From contig JAISRM010000144.1 of assembly GCA_031273645.1 (NCBI GenBank), positions 1 through 36,512 of the forward strand: a stretch of DNA of 36,512 nucleotides, given 5' to 3'. Made by a program: the position numbers and the translations under genes. This document shows, in pieces, positions 24,321-33,820 of the stretch. Position 1 is the stretch's first letter, and every line of letters begins with the position of its first letter. Source of the stretch: Endomicrobium sp. (lineage in GTDB: Bacteria; Elusimicrobiota; Endomicrobiia; Endomicrobiales; Endomicrobiaceae). The notes beneath the pieces are model-generated. The model had not been told where the DNA came from. It searched no databases and saw only the letters and a list, made by a program, of their open reading frames with translations.

Positions 24321-25328
24321 TTAATAAATTACGCCTTTTATTTTATTGTACTCTTCTTTTACGGTTTGAACGGCTTCTTTAGGCTGTCTGTTTTCGTCAT
24401 AAACTCCAAAACTGTTTTCCATGCCTGCGCCAGGAGTTTTTTCATAAGAACCTTTTGCCGGATCATCGATGAGCATAAACAAATAGCCGCTTTCCATAGA
24501 TCTAATCAAAGTTTCAAGCGCTGCTTCTTGCGCGCGCTGCGCATTTGAACCGTCGGCGTCAACCGACGCTCTGCCAAATTCCCCCAGCACCCACGGCATG
24601 TTTTTTGCAAAAGAATACCAATCGTCTTTGGCAAACCCGAAATTTGAACCTCTGTAAATGTTTGTCATTACAAGGTTAAGCCCGAGCTTTACATATTTTT
24701 TGTATTCTTTTTTTGAAGGAAGTTCTCCGTGAACAGTGGCTACAATTTTATTAGGAGCAAGTTTTTTGGCGGTTTTTACGGCGAGCTTAAGTTTTTTAAG
24801 CCATTCTTTTTTAGTAAACCATTGATCGTAATGATAATTGTATTCGTTTCCCAAAACTATCATCAAAATGGCAGGGTGATTGCCAAACATTTCAAGATAC
24901 TGCTCCATCAATCCTTCGGAACGCATATCTTCATAAGAAAAGCCTGCCGCAACTGTAATTCCTTCTTCAAGAAAAGCGTCTAAAATTTGAAGAGTTTGAG
25001 TTTTGTTAAGCGAACCGTCTTCAAAATAAGCGCCCAAAGGTCTGTAAGTTCTTATGGAATTTGCGCCTATATTTTTTATCAAAGATAAATCCGTTTTATA
25101 ATGCTGCCAATAAGACAGACCGGCAATGTCGGGAGCGTAACATACGCCTTTGATAATATAGCGCGCTTTTTTGCCTTTTTCGTCAGTAACTATTATTTTT
25201 CTATCGGCCACTTTAGCTTTAGCCACATAAATACCGTCGGGATTTTTCTTTGCCGCAACATGAGCGCATGAAAACAAAAAAGCGGACGCGCAAACAAAAA
25301 CTGCCGATAATAATATGTTTTTTATCAT
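24321..25328 (-). CDS. Glycoside hydrolase-like lipoprotein (clan GH-A TIM barrel)
   Basis: This 335-residue protein starts MIKNILLSAVFVCASAFLFS followed by Cys21, a lipoprotein signal with the lipobox LFSC. I use the ATG at 25328; the longer frame to 25427 begins inside repeat sequence. The mature part looks like a GH2/GH5-type TIM barrel. An IKGVCYAPD strand comes early, then NSIRTYRP. The acid/base Glu162 lies in LGNEYNYH after an Asn, and the nucleophile Glu250 in LGEFGRAS. The family cannot be fixed; a beta-glucan or glycan hydrolase or transglycosylase anchored in a membrane fits. A TATAAT sits about 10 nt before the start, so the mRNA may be nearly leaderless. Confidence 0.75.
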   Translation of the reverse strand: MIKNILLSAVFVCASAFLFSCAHVAAKKNPDGIYVAKAKVADRKIIVTDEKGKKARYIIKGVCYAPDIAGLSYWQHYKTDLSLIKNIGANSIRTYRPLGAYFEDGSLNKTQTLQILDAFLEEGITVAAGFSYEDMRSEGLMEQYLEMFGNHPAILMIVLGNEYNYHYDQWFTKKEWLKKLKLAVKTAKKLAPNKIVATVHGELPSKKEYKKYVKLGLNLVMTNIYRGSNFGFAKDDWYSFAKNMPWVLGEFGRASVDADGSNAQRAQEAALETLIRSMESGYLFMLIDDPAKGSYEKTPGAGMENSFGVYDENRQPKEAVQTVKEEYNKIKGVIY

Positions 25329-25404
25329 ACTCATATTATATAAATAAACCATGCAAAAAACCATTTTTAATTTGAAAAACGTAATTTTGTGAACGGCAAC
25401 GCGG

Positions 25405-25625
25405 ATCAACCCGCCCGATAAAGACACTCGAGCGCAGGCTGCTAAGGAATAAAAAATATTAAAAATGCGAAAATGACAAGCTGCGCTTGTCGTATCATCA
25501 TATTTCGCGGGAATGACAACAAAGATTTTGGAATGACAACAAAGATTCGTACTGTCGTTTCATAAAACAGACGAAGTCTGCATAAAACAGGCGAAGCCTG
25601 CATAAAACAGACTTCGCCTGTAGTT
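25405..25625. repeat. Repeat island with a 20-bp tandem of mini-hairpins
   Basis: A CACTCGAGCGCAGGCTG module (about 25411-25475) is followed by arm fragments. Three head-to-tail 20-bp units end the island (25561-25620): CAGACGAAGTCTG, CAGGCGAAGCCTG and a mixed CAGACTTCGCCTG, each after CATAAAA. The array ends 19 nt past the stop of the minus-strand giant gene. Confidence 0.75.
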
Positions 25626-25639
25626 TGAGTTTGGACTGA

Positions 25640-28600
25640 CTATGCGGCGGACAGTATGCTTCTTATTGCGCGGGTGTCTGCTGTGTCGGGCTTAAAATTG
25701 TCTTTATCAAATTCAACTTCTTTGCTGTACACCATTATAAGTTCTATTGCTTTTTCGGCTGTTTTTGTGCCAAGCGGGGCTTGTTTAAGCGCATCTTCTT
25801 TGTCTGGCGTTTCTGCGTCCGGCCGGGCTTGCATAAGCGCATCTGTAATTTTTTCAATATAATTTTTATCATTGGCATTATTTAAACCGTCTATAACAGA
25901 TTCATTGTCAGCGGGATACTTCGTCTCAAAATATTTTATCGCAAGCAGCTGCCCGAGCAGTTTTTCTATATTTTTATTTTTCAAGCCGGAAGCGCGGCCT
26001 TCGGCTTTTAACTCTGCTGCGATAAGAAGTTTTTCAAGCGCGCCTTTATAAAAGGCTGTCATTATTTTATGCTTTTCTTTTAGTATTTCCTGTTTTTTTG
26101 CTATTGTAAGTTTTTCTTCTGACAACAATAATGAAGTTTGCGCCTCTATTTTATCTATATATCTTGAAAAAATAGTGTTGTAATAAAGATCTAACGGCAG
26201 CTGCGAGTATTGGCTAATAACTGCATGAACCGTAATATCCGGAAACTCTTTTAAGATTTTAGCGACGTCGATATTTCTTGCTGTTTCTAAAGCGGTTTCG
26301 GGCGTCAACGGACGGTCAAAAATGTTTGCAAGCGCTTTTGAGGAAGTCCATATATCAAGAACGTACTTTGCAAAACCCGAACGATCTGCGCCAAGATGAT
26401 TTTCTATAGCGGATTCATATATGACCGTTACGATGTTTGAATTTCTTAAAGCATTGTCAAAATCGGCGGTTTTATCGTCTATTATTTCAACGTTTTGGGG
26501 GCTTACCGCAATGTCTAAAGCGTCGGTAATAGTTTTATTTTCAACGGAATACGTTCCGTCAAAAAGTTTCTGCAATGCGGGTTCCGCCGCGTCTTCAACC
26601 ATGATGCTTATTCCGGCGGCGCGCGCTGTTTGGATAACGGAATTTAATTTGCCGGCATTACTTAGATTTTCGGCAAGAGCGGCGGTAATTATAATGTTGC
26701 CGTTAGTTGCTTTTGTAAAAATTGTTTCAAAATATTTGTTAAAATCTTCAATTGTGTTTATTTTGTCTAAAAATACTATAAACCTCTTTGCATACGTCCA
26801 TGCCTCAGCCTGCTTTAGCGTACGCGTATGGTCAAACAGCGTTAAAGCATAATCGCCTTGCATTCTGTCAACAGCCATATAAATGCGCGGTATGCCGTTT
26901 TCGGCATATTCATAGCCGTTTTTAATTTTGTTCAACACCTGCGCAGCTTCTTTAGATAAATTTTCGTAAAAATACGTTTTTGCAGGGTCATAAGGCTGCT
27001 TTGTAAGAGTTTCAAACTCGCTCCGAAGTTGCGCATATGAAACTGTTGCATCAACTACCAGCGGATCTATAGATATTTGACCGGAAACCGGAAGATAAGA
27101 GCTTATTATTTCTTTGAATTTGCCCTCAGACAATAATTGCGCTAAATTAGCGGCGTCTATATTTTCTGCATAGATAACGACAGTTCCGTCAATATAACCG
27201 CTATATACGGATTTATCGCCGGTTTTTATTCCGGTATTTGAAAAAGAATCCATGTTTTCGGCAAACAAAGCGGCGTCAGCCATATATACGGGCAAAGACG
27301 CTCTGTTTTCCGATAATGTTAAAGCCTGAGAACCAAATATTTTTTTTGCGGCTTCAAATTTATCAGAAGAGACATTGATTATGTTTACTTCCGCAACTGA
27401 TTGAGTTGTTTTGCCTGTAATCTGTTTTAGCAAGGGAACTTTAACAAAAAGTTTGTTATATAAATTTTTAAGAAGCCTGCCTATATCGGCGAATGTGCCG
27501 TCTTTGGTCATCATATATATAAATAAAGCTGCAGCCGCTATCGCTAATGCGGGAGACACAAAATTAAAAAAACCTGCGGCCGCAAGAACGCCTATCATAG
27601 CAATAGGAGAACTTTGCAGCCTGCTGCCTTCGGAAGTTCTTTGGGAAAGGCGCGCCGCCGCGTCCGCCTGCGCGGCATCTTGCGTCAAGGGCGCTTGCGC
27701 TGAAGGCTCTTGAGTTGAAGACTCTTGAGTTGAAAACTCTTGGGTTGAAAGTATAAAGTCCGCAAGCTCCTGCGAATATTTTGATGCATTTATTATTTCT
27801 GTTTCAAGAAACTCGCGCGCATTTGTATCAGAAGTTCTTTTCCATGCGTCTTGCATAAGTTTAAAAATTATATTCAAATCTGTTGCCGGCGTTTTCATGT
27901 CAAAAATTTCCGGCGAAATATCATCTGTAAAACCATTATTATCTAAAAGCGCGTACTGAGAAGAGGCGTACCTCCGGCTTCCCATATTTAAACTCCACGC
28001 AAATATAAGATTATCTCTGTTTAGATTAATCGTTTTGTTTTTGAAAACAATATAAGATTTTGCCGCTCCCCGAGCTAAATGTTCGTCTAAAATATCGGCG
28101 TTTTGCGCCGCTATAGAAGCCCTGAAATCGTAGTGGCTGTCAGTTGTCGGTAATTGCGCGTTTTTAAAAGCCGCTAAAATATCTTCGGAAAGCTTGTAAG
28201 AAGGATTTGCAATTTTTAAATAGAGAAAAGCAAAAGCTCTGTATTTAATTTCTTTAAAATCTTCGTTTTTATTTTCAACTATATCGGCTAAGAAACTCTG
28301 ATTTTGCCTGTTTTTAATAATTTGCATATACTTAATATCGCTGTCATCAAAACGCTGTTGCAGTTCTTCCTGAGAAGCAGCGTCCATATTATCTGCAATT
28401 GCATTATCAACCATAGCAAGATAATCAAAAACTTCGCCGGCAGATTCTGCGTTTTGAAATATATTTGACTGTATCAAATCATCAAGCTTTAATAAAGCGT
28501 TTTGACGCATTGAAACGATTTTTGAAAATATGTTATCTTTGTTTAGCCTGCCAATTTCGCTTATATCGGTTCTCAACTTTCTTCTGAAATCGCTCATCGC

Positions 28601-31600
28601 AAGAATATCTACTCCGGGCGCCTGCGCATTATAAAATAAATATCTGTTGACGCCGTCGCTTATTACAGGCATTTCTTTTAACAGCTGCTTAACAAATTCA
28701 TTATCGGTTTCCACCGGCACTAAGAAATCTGTTTTGCTGTCCCAATTGTAAGAAATCTGTAAAATGTTAAAAGCGTCCTGCAAATTTTTGTCTTGCGTAA
28801 AGTCGCTGCTTTGTATGCTGTTTCTTTGCGCTTGTATGAACTTCTCTGCATCATATACGCTGTCAAAAAACAGCTCTGCAATTAAAGGCGTAACTTGAGC
28901 AGGCGCGGTTTGCGCGGGCGCTTGCGCGGGCGTTTGCGCAGGCGCAGAGGTTTTGCGTCCAAATAAATTATTAATAAACCGCTGTACTCTTTTTAAGACA
29001 GGAAGCTGTTGCGCTTCTTCATCTTCTTTTTTTCTGCCTGAAGCAAACAAAGCAAAAGGAAGAAGAAATGCCCCCGAAGTTTTAGCTTTACCGGCATTTA
29101 AAGAGCCTGCCGACAACACTGTAAAGGAATTAAAATTCGGTTTGCCGTTATTATTTGGATTTAATTTGCCGTTATAATGAAGAGTCGTCGCGCCAAAGTC
29201 TGCCGCAACTTCTTTAAGCTTTCCGGAACGAGTTACAACAGCTTCATAATAACCGTTCTTTTTCGTCATTTTAACTGTCCCTGCAACGGTCCCGGCAAGA
29301 TTGTCATTGCTATAATAAACCGTAGAGCCGTCTTCATAAATCATTCTTAAAAGAAAATTCGGCGAATTAGAATTGCTGTCAAAACCTATTCTTATAACAT
29401 CCTCTTTTTCAATATTTTTTCCGGCCATCCCATCAAACACGGCAACCGCCCAATTCTCTCCGCCATAATAATTTGGCGCGCCGTATTTAAACTTTACCGC
29501 CGCTTCGGCGCTTTGCGCTGCTTGAGCTTTCGGTTTTTCCGCATCTACAGACTGCGAAGGTTTTTGCGCCGGCGCAGCTTTGGCTATTTCTTGCGGGGTC
29601 GCAACATAAGTCTTTTTTAACTCAGATACTATGACAAAAGGCTGTACGTCTTTTGGAAAAAGTCCCCATGCAGTTGAAGCCAGACTTTTTAACTTTGGAA
29701 ATATGATCCAGCCGTGTCCGGTTTGAGCAAAATAATCAACATCGGAATAAGGCAAAAGTCCCTCAGATGATTTTGCGCTTTCAATGTATTGCTTCATGGA
29801 ATTTATTGCGGCAAGCAAAAGCGGGTCAGGCGTAACGGCTAACACTTCTTCCGCCGCTTTTATAAAACCGAAAGTCCATTCAAAACTGACTATCTTGTTC
29901 TGCCTTGAATTTATAAAATCAACTCCTATATATTCGCCTTTTTCATTTTTTACTCCGGCTCCTTCCAGCGTGCGTTTTAAAAGATCTTTGCTGAAATTGC
30001 CGTCATTCATATTTTTATTTAATTTTTCTACTCCCAGCGCCAATATCATCCACGTTTGACAGTCTGTGGCAAATTTTAAATTCTTTGAACCTTTGTCATC
30101 TATTCCCGTTACAAAATAACCAATCTCTTTGTTGTACATTCCCATTAAAGCTTTTTCAAGCTTGTCGGCTGCGGCGGCATAAGTTTTTCTGTCGGTTGCA
30201 TTTGCGTATTGCGCTAAAGCTCTTAAAGCCGATAAAGCCGATATATTATTTTCAACGGATACGACTTTATTGTAATCTATGCCCAGATACGCATAATGCC
30301 CTACTTTATCTTCGGGAGCCATTACTATTAAACCTGAAGGCTGCTGCAAAGCGATCATGGCTTTGCCTAAATCGTTCATAATTTCATAAGCTTTATTGCC
30401 GATGTCCGTGCCTTTGTAGGCATTGTATATGTCGGCCATAGTCATTGCGATCCATGCGTTTTCTCCGGTTATAGGCTGAGCCTGATCTTTAAGGAATCTT
30501 CCATAAATGTCCACGATTTTCCAAAAATATCCGTGTCCGGCCGCAATATTTGCTCCGTTATAATTAAAATCTTTATTGCTTCTTACATCTCCTGCCTGAT
30601 GTAGAGCGGTAACCATTTTGCCGACCAGATCTTTGTTTTCTTCAGGGTATAAAAGCAGCGCTTTTACATAAACGCTCCAATCATAAAGTATAACGCCCCT
30701 TTCGGCTATAAGTTTTTGCGCGTCATTGTTTATTTCGTCGGTTGAACCGGCATAACTTCCGGTCAGCGCAGCGCCCTTAGAAAATACCGGATAAACGCCG
30801 CGTATCTGATTGTTGCTTATCGGAATTTCCACAGTAACTTGAGGCGTTGGAAGCGGATTAGGGTTGACCGGAGCGCCGGCAAGACTGTGCGCCAGCATAA
30901 GCATGAAAAATAATCCTACAATAAATTTCGCCATTTTGACCAGCGCCGACGTTGATTTGCTCGGCTGTTCAGACGGCTTTGTCTCGTCTTTTTCACGCTG
31001 CTTTTGAAAAGCCGCTTTTTGAAAAAATTCAGGCATTCTGCCTATAAGTTCGTAGGGAATTTCGTCAACAGATTTATCTTTGTAATTTTGTTCTATTTCG
31101 GGGATAACGCCGTAAACGCCTTTTTTTGATAAATCGTAATTTGAGTAGGCGGCGTAAATGAAAATTTTCTTAAACGTTTCATAAGTTTGGGCATTATTAA
31201 TATCGGTCAAAGAATATAAATCAAAAGAGTTTGAAAGAACATTTTGCGCTAAAGCGATTATGTCTGTAAACCCAAGCGTGAAACTTTCGAGATTTTGCAT
31301 GTCGGAACTTTCCGGCGGCTTTTGAACGTTTTGAAGCGTGTAAGAGCCGTCGGCATTTTTTGAAAACGTAATTTCTGCGCCGGATATTTTAATATTATAA
31401 TAAGTATCCGATACGTTGATTACAAGATTATTTTCCCCGTAAACATCTTTTAAAAAGCCGGTAAGCATATCAAGAGCGCCGGCGGTAAAAACGCTTTGCT
31501 GCGTTAAAGCGCCTATCAATTCTTGCGGCTTCACATTTTCAAAAATTGACTTTAAATCGCTTACGGCTTTCTTCGCCTGCTCAGAACTTAGAGCCTTTAG

Positions 31601-33229
31601 CTCATATAAGCGCGCAGCCGCGTTAAAAATAGTGAACGCTCTTTCAAGCGCGGGCAAGTCAAGCGACGGCGCTAAAGTCTGGCTGAAAAACATGCTCTGC
31701 TGGGCTATTATCTGCCTGTAATTTGCTTCGGCGGCTTCAAGCCCTTCGGTAATTCTGGGCGTTATTACGACATTGCTTATTTTTTTTGCGTCTAAAAGTT
31801 CCGATATTCCGTGAGTATGGTATCCTCCGGTCACGACTATTATTATTTCTGTTGAATTATTTAAAACGGCAAGAGGCGGCTCGTTTTCAATTTTATCGCC
31901 GGATACAAGCTGCGTGTTTTTATTGATATTTTGCAAAAATATTTCGTTTCTTTGATTGTTAACGCTGTAATAATCGTTTAAAACTGGAAAATTTTCGCTT
32001 AAAGATTTTAAATGATCGGAAGATGAATATTTTGCATATATGTCTCTAAATCTTTGAAAAGTTTCCATAAAGTAGCGTTCGTCTTTTGCCGTAAGAGAAT
32101 TGGTAAGATAGCCTTGAAAAAAGTAAAAGAAATTGTTTAAGAAAGATATTTCGTTTTCCTGTATGGAAGAAGAAAGAGCCGATATTATTGTTTCGCGCAG
32201 TTTCTGTTCCTGAAAAAATAAAGCCACGGGGTTGATCTGCGAACTTAAATTTTTTACGGCGACAAAACCGCGAAGATTCGGTTTTGAATTTCCTTCAATT
32301 CCGTAATACTCTATATATTTGCATAAAGCGTCAATATCTTTAAAATTGCCGGTGCCTTCCGACATTTTGTTAAATTGGGAATAACTGATTTTGTTTTTCA
32401 GTTCCGAAACGTATTGGCTAAGTTCGGCGTTTACTTTGTTTACTTTAAGTTTTTCGGCCATTTCGTTTATCGCAATGATTTTTTTAAGTTCTCCGTACTC
32501 GCTTTCGTCTATCGGCAAAATGTTGCCGTAAACTTCGGGAGCGGCGTTTATCTGCTTTACGTATTTAAACATGCTTGCATAAAATTTGTGGTCGCTTATT
32601 TTTTTCGCATTATATCTTGCCGCAAGATTTAAGAAATTTTTGCAGGACGCGCCCAAATATTTGTTTGAAAGCCAGCCGATTTCATTTTTAACTTTAGCTA
32701 TGACGACTTGGTACTGGCTTTCATTTGAATATATTTTTCCTAAACGCTCGACATTTTCTTTGTGAACATTTGCGTCTTCAAGCCCGAAAACGTTGTTCTT
32801 ATTTTTTTCAAACGCATAATATTCCACGCCGGTAAGCCTTCCGTCTAAAATAAGCTGTTCGGCTATTTTGTTTTTAATATCGCCGCCGGAAGAAATTGAC
32901 GAAAGCCACGAAAGATCCACTTTTCCGCTTGCGCCTTCCACATAAATCGCTTTTACATTATATTTGTCGTCAAGTTTTTCTATTATCTGAGCTATATTTT
33001 TTTGAACCTGAGGATGACTGTGCAAATCCTGAATATTTACGATGACCTGTTTTGTGCCGTAACTTTTGGCGTCTATTATGTGGCCTAAATCAGACGAAAA
33101 AATTTGGTCGTTTAAAACGTTGACGTCGTTTGCCGCAATCTGCGCCGCGCCGGCCGCTGCAGACTGGGCTGTAACGCTCCATAAAAAACAAAATGCGGTA
33201 AAACTTGCAAGCGTTTTCTTAATACTCAT
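25640..33229 (-). CDS. Giant exported multidomain protein
   Basis: This protein has 2529 residues. ATG 33229 has GGAGGA just upstream; the open frame extends 12 codons further, but without a site. A signal peptide (MSIKKTLASFTAFCFLW...) leads into a first domain (about 55-480) with IQDLHSHPQVQ (His70, His72), YVEGASG (Glu98) and TGGYHTHGI (His471, His473), a pattern recalling TIKI/ChaN-like metal hydrolases. A membrane segment at about 765-783 is followed by an all-helical region (about 815-1200; ITGENAWIAM, ATDCQTWMILALG, SFEWTFGFIKA) that resembles (alpha/alpha)6 glycosidases. A beta-rich carbohydrate-binding-like stretch (about 1246-1373), a hydrophobic segment with GRKKEDEE, a PAQ-repeat linker, a STQE-repeat linker (about 1826-1850) and another membrane segment (about 1873-1910) come next. 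The last 600 residues are unrecognised. It is likely a cell-envelope protein. Confidence 0.65.
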   Translation of the reverse strand: MSIKKTLASFTAFCFLWSVTAQSAAAGAAQIAANDVNVLNDQIFSSDLGHIIDAKSYGTKQVIVNIQDLHSHPQVQKNIAQIIEKLDDKYNVKAIYVEGASGKVDLSWLSSISSGGDIKNKIAEQLILDGRLTGVEYYAFEKNKNNVFGLEDANVHKENVERLGKIYSNESQYQVVIAKVKNEIGWLSNKYLGASCKNFLNLAARYNAKKISDHKFYASMFKYVKQINAAPEVYGNILPIDESEYGELKKIIAINEMAEKLKVNKVNAELSQYVSELKNKISYSQFNKMSEGTGNFKDIDALCKYIEYYGIEGNSKPNLRGFVAVKNLSSQINPVALFFQEQKLRETIISALSSSIQENEISFLNNFFYFFQGYLTNSLTAKDERYFMETFQRFRDIYAKYSSSDHLKSLSENFPVLNDYYSVNNQRNEIFLQNINKNTQLVSGDKIENEPPLAVLNNSTEIIIVVTGGYHTHGISELLDAKKISNVVITPRITEGLEAAEANYRQIIAQQSMFFSQTLAPSLDLPALERAFTIFNAAARLYELKALSSEQAKKAVSDLKSIFENVKPQELIGALTQQSVFTAGALDMLTGFLKDVYGENNLVINVSDTYYNIKISGAEITFSKNADGSYTLQNVQKPPESSDMQNLESFTLGFTDIIALAQNVLSNSFDLYSLTDINNAQTYETFKKIFIYAAYSNYDLSKKGVYGVIPEIEQNYKDKSVDEIPYELIGRMPEFFQKAAFQKQREKDETKPSEQPSKSTSALVKMAKFIVGLFFMLMLAHSLAGAPVNPNPLPTPQVTVEIPISNNQIRGVYPVFSKGAALTGSYAGSTDEINNDAQKLIAERGVILYDWSVYVKALLLYPEENKDLVGKMVTALHQAGDVRSNKDFNYNGANIAAGHGYFWKIVDIYGRFLKDQAQPITGENAWIAMTMADIYNAYKGTDIGNKAYEIMNDLGKAMIALQQPSGLIVMAPEDKVGHYAYLGIDYNKVVSVENNISALSALRALAQYANATDRKTYAAAADKLEKALMGMYNKEIGYFVTGIDDKGSKNLKFATDCQTWMILALGVEKLNKNMNDGNFSKDLLKRTLEGAGVKNEKGEYIGVDFINSRQNKIVSFEWTFGFIKAAEEVLAVTPDPLLLAAINSMKQYIESAKSSEGLLPYSDVDYFAQTGHGWIIFPKLKSLASTAWGLFPKDVQPFVIVSELKKTYVATPQEIAKAAPAQKPSQSVDAEKPKAQAAQSAEAAVKFKYGAPNYYGGENWAVAVFDGMAGKNIEKEDVIRIGFDSNSNSPNFLLRMIYEDGSTVYYSNDNLAGTVAGTVKMTKKNGYYEAVVTRSGKLKEVAADFGATTLHYNGKLNPNNNGKPNFNSFTVLSAGSLNAGKAKTSGAFLLPFALFASGRKKEDEEAQQLPVLKRVQRFINNLFGRKTSAPAQTPAQAPAQTAPAQVTPLIAELFFDSVYDAEKFIQAQRNSIQSSDFTQDKNLQDAFNILQISYNWDSKTDFLVPVETDNEFVKQLLKEMPVISDGVNRYLFYNAQAPGVDILAMSDFRRKLRTDISEIGRLNKDNIFSKIVSMRQNALLKLDDLIQSNIFQNAESAGEVFDYLAMVDNAIADNMDAASQEELQQRFDDSDIKYMQIIKNRQNQSFLADIVENKNEDFKEIKYRAFAFLYLKIANPSYKLSEDILAAFKNAQLPTTDSHYDFRASIAAQNADILDEHLARGAAKSYIVFKNKTINLNRDNLIFAWSLNMGSRRYASSQYALLDNNGFTDDISPEIFDMKTPATDLNIIFKLMQDAWKRTSDTNAREFLETEIINASKYSQELADFILSTQEFSTQESSTQEPSAQAPLTQDAAQADAAARLSQRTSEGSRLQSSPIAMIGVLAAAGFFNFVSPALAIAAAALFIYMMTKDGTFADIGRLLKNLYNKLFVKVPLLKQITGKTTQSVAEVNIINVSSDKFEAAKKIFGSQALTLSENRASLPVYMADAALFAENMDSFSNTGIKTGDKSVYSGYIDGTVVIYAENIDAANLAQLLSEGKFKEIISSYLPVSGQISIDPLVVDATVSYAQLRSEFETLTKQPYDPAKTYFYENLSKEAAQVLNKIKNGYEYAENGIPRIYMAVDRMQGDYALTLFDHTRTLKQAEAWTYAKRFIVFLDKINTIEDFNKYFETIFTKATNGNIIITAALAENLSNAGKLNSVIQTARAAGISIMVEDAAEPALQKLFDGTYSVENKTITDALDIAVSPQNVEIIDDKTADFDNALRNSNIVTVIYESAIENHLGADRSGFAKYVLDIWTSSKALANIFDRPLTPETALETARNIDVAKILKEFPDITVHAVISQYSQLPLDLYYNTIFSRYIDKIEAQTSLLLSEEKLTIAKKQEILKEKHKIMTAFYKGALEKLLIAAELKAEGRASGLKNKNIEKLLGQLLAIKYFETKYPADNESVIDGLNNANDKNYIEKITDALMQARPDAETPDKEDALKQAPLGTKTAEKAIELIMVYSKEVEFDKDNFKPDTADTRAIRSILSAA

Positions 33230-33240
33230 TTGTTCCTCCA

Positions 33241-33279
33241 AAAATAAAAAACCGGCTTTTAACAAGCAAAGCCGGTTTT
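33241..33279 (-). terminator. Terminator-like hairpin between the small membrane gene and the giant gene
   Basis: AAAACCGGCTTT (33279-33268 on the minus strand) pairs over 12 bp with AAAGCCGGTTTT (33259-33248) across an 8-nt loop, then runs into TTATTTTT. The stop codon of the upstream gene lies at the loop edge (33261-33259), and the giant gene's ribosome-binding site follows directly. It could end the upstream transcript or act as an attenuator for the giant gene, with ribosomes finishing the upstream gene able to disrupt the stem. Confidence 0.75.
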
Positions 33280-33768
33280 CATTATTATTAATTTTTTTAT
33301 TTTTACAGATGATTCTGCATTAAACAAACGCAAAAGCCCTATGTACAAAAGCATTGCCGACACAATAAACGTTAAAAATAATAAAAATAAAAGATGATGC
33401 TGCGCCGACGAGCCGCTAAACAAATAATTGCCGGCGGGCAAAAGCGTAAAAAGTTTTTTATAAGAACTTGAATTATATACTGCCGGATTATAAGAAAAAA
33501 ATTGTTTTTCGTTTTTCAACAAAGAATCGCCCCCGCCGGCAGAAAAACTTAAAACCGTAAAAGAGTTTTTAAAGCCGGCTCTTATCTGCGCGGCTATTTG
33601 GCAATAATCTTTAACAAACATTATTTTGTTATCTATAACTTTATGCAAACCTGCGGAATTTTGCCCGCAAAAAGTTTCCTCAAAAAAAGCAGAAGCTCCG
33701 GCCTCGCTTAAAGCAAACCCGGGCATAAGCAAAAACAAAACCAATAAAGAAACTATAATTTTTTTCAT
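33259..33768 (-). CDS. Small exported membrane protein of unknown function
   Basis: This 169-residue protein has a signal peptide (MKKIIVSLLVLFLLMPGFA), a periplasmic stretch with two Cys (FCGQNSAG, DYCQIAAQ) that could form a disulfide, and one strong membrane helix at about 125-150 (HLLFLLFLTFIVSAMLLYIG) before a short Lys-rich tail. I do not recognise the family. It lies 29 bp upstream of the giant gene on the same strand and its last codons form the left arm of a terminator-like hairpin, so the two may be co-regulated. No good ribosome-binding site precedes the ATG. Confidence 0.6.
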   Translation of the reverse strand: MKKIIVSLLVLFLLMPGFALSEAGASAFFEETFCGQNSAGLHKVIDNKIMFVKDYCQIAAQIRAGFKNSFTVLSFSAGGGDSLLKNEKQFFSYNPAVYNSSSYKKLFTLLPAGNYLFSGSSAQHHLLFLLFLTFIVSAMLLYIGLLRLFNAESSVKIKKLIIMKTGFAC

Positions 33769-33820
33769 TGTATCTAAGAATAGCCTTATTTAAAATTTTT
33801 GTCAACAGGCTGCGCCTGTT

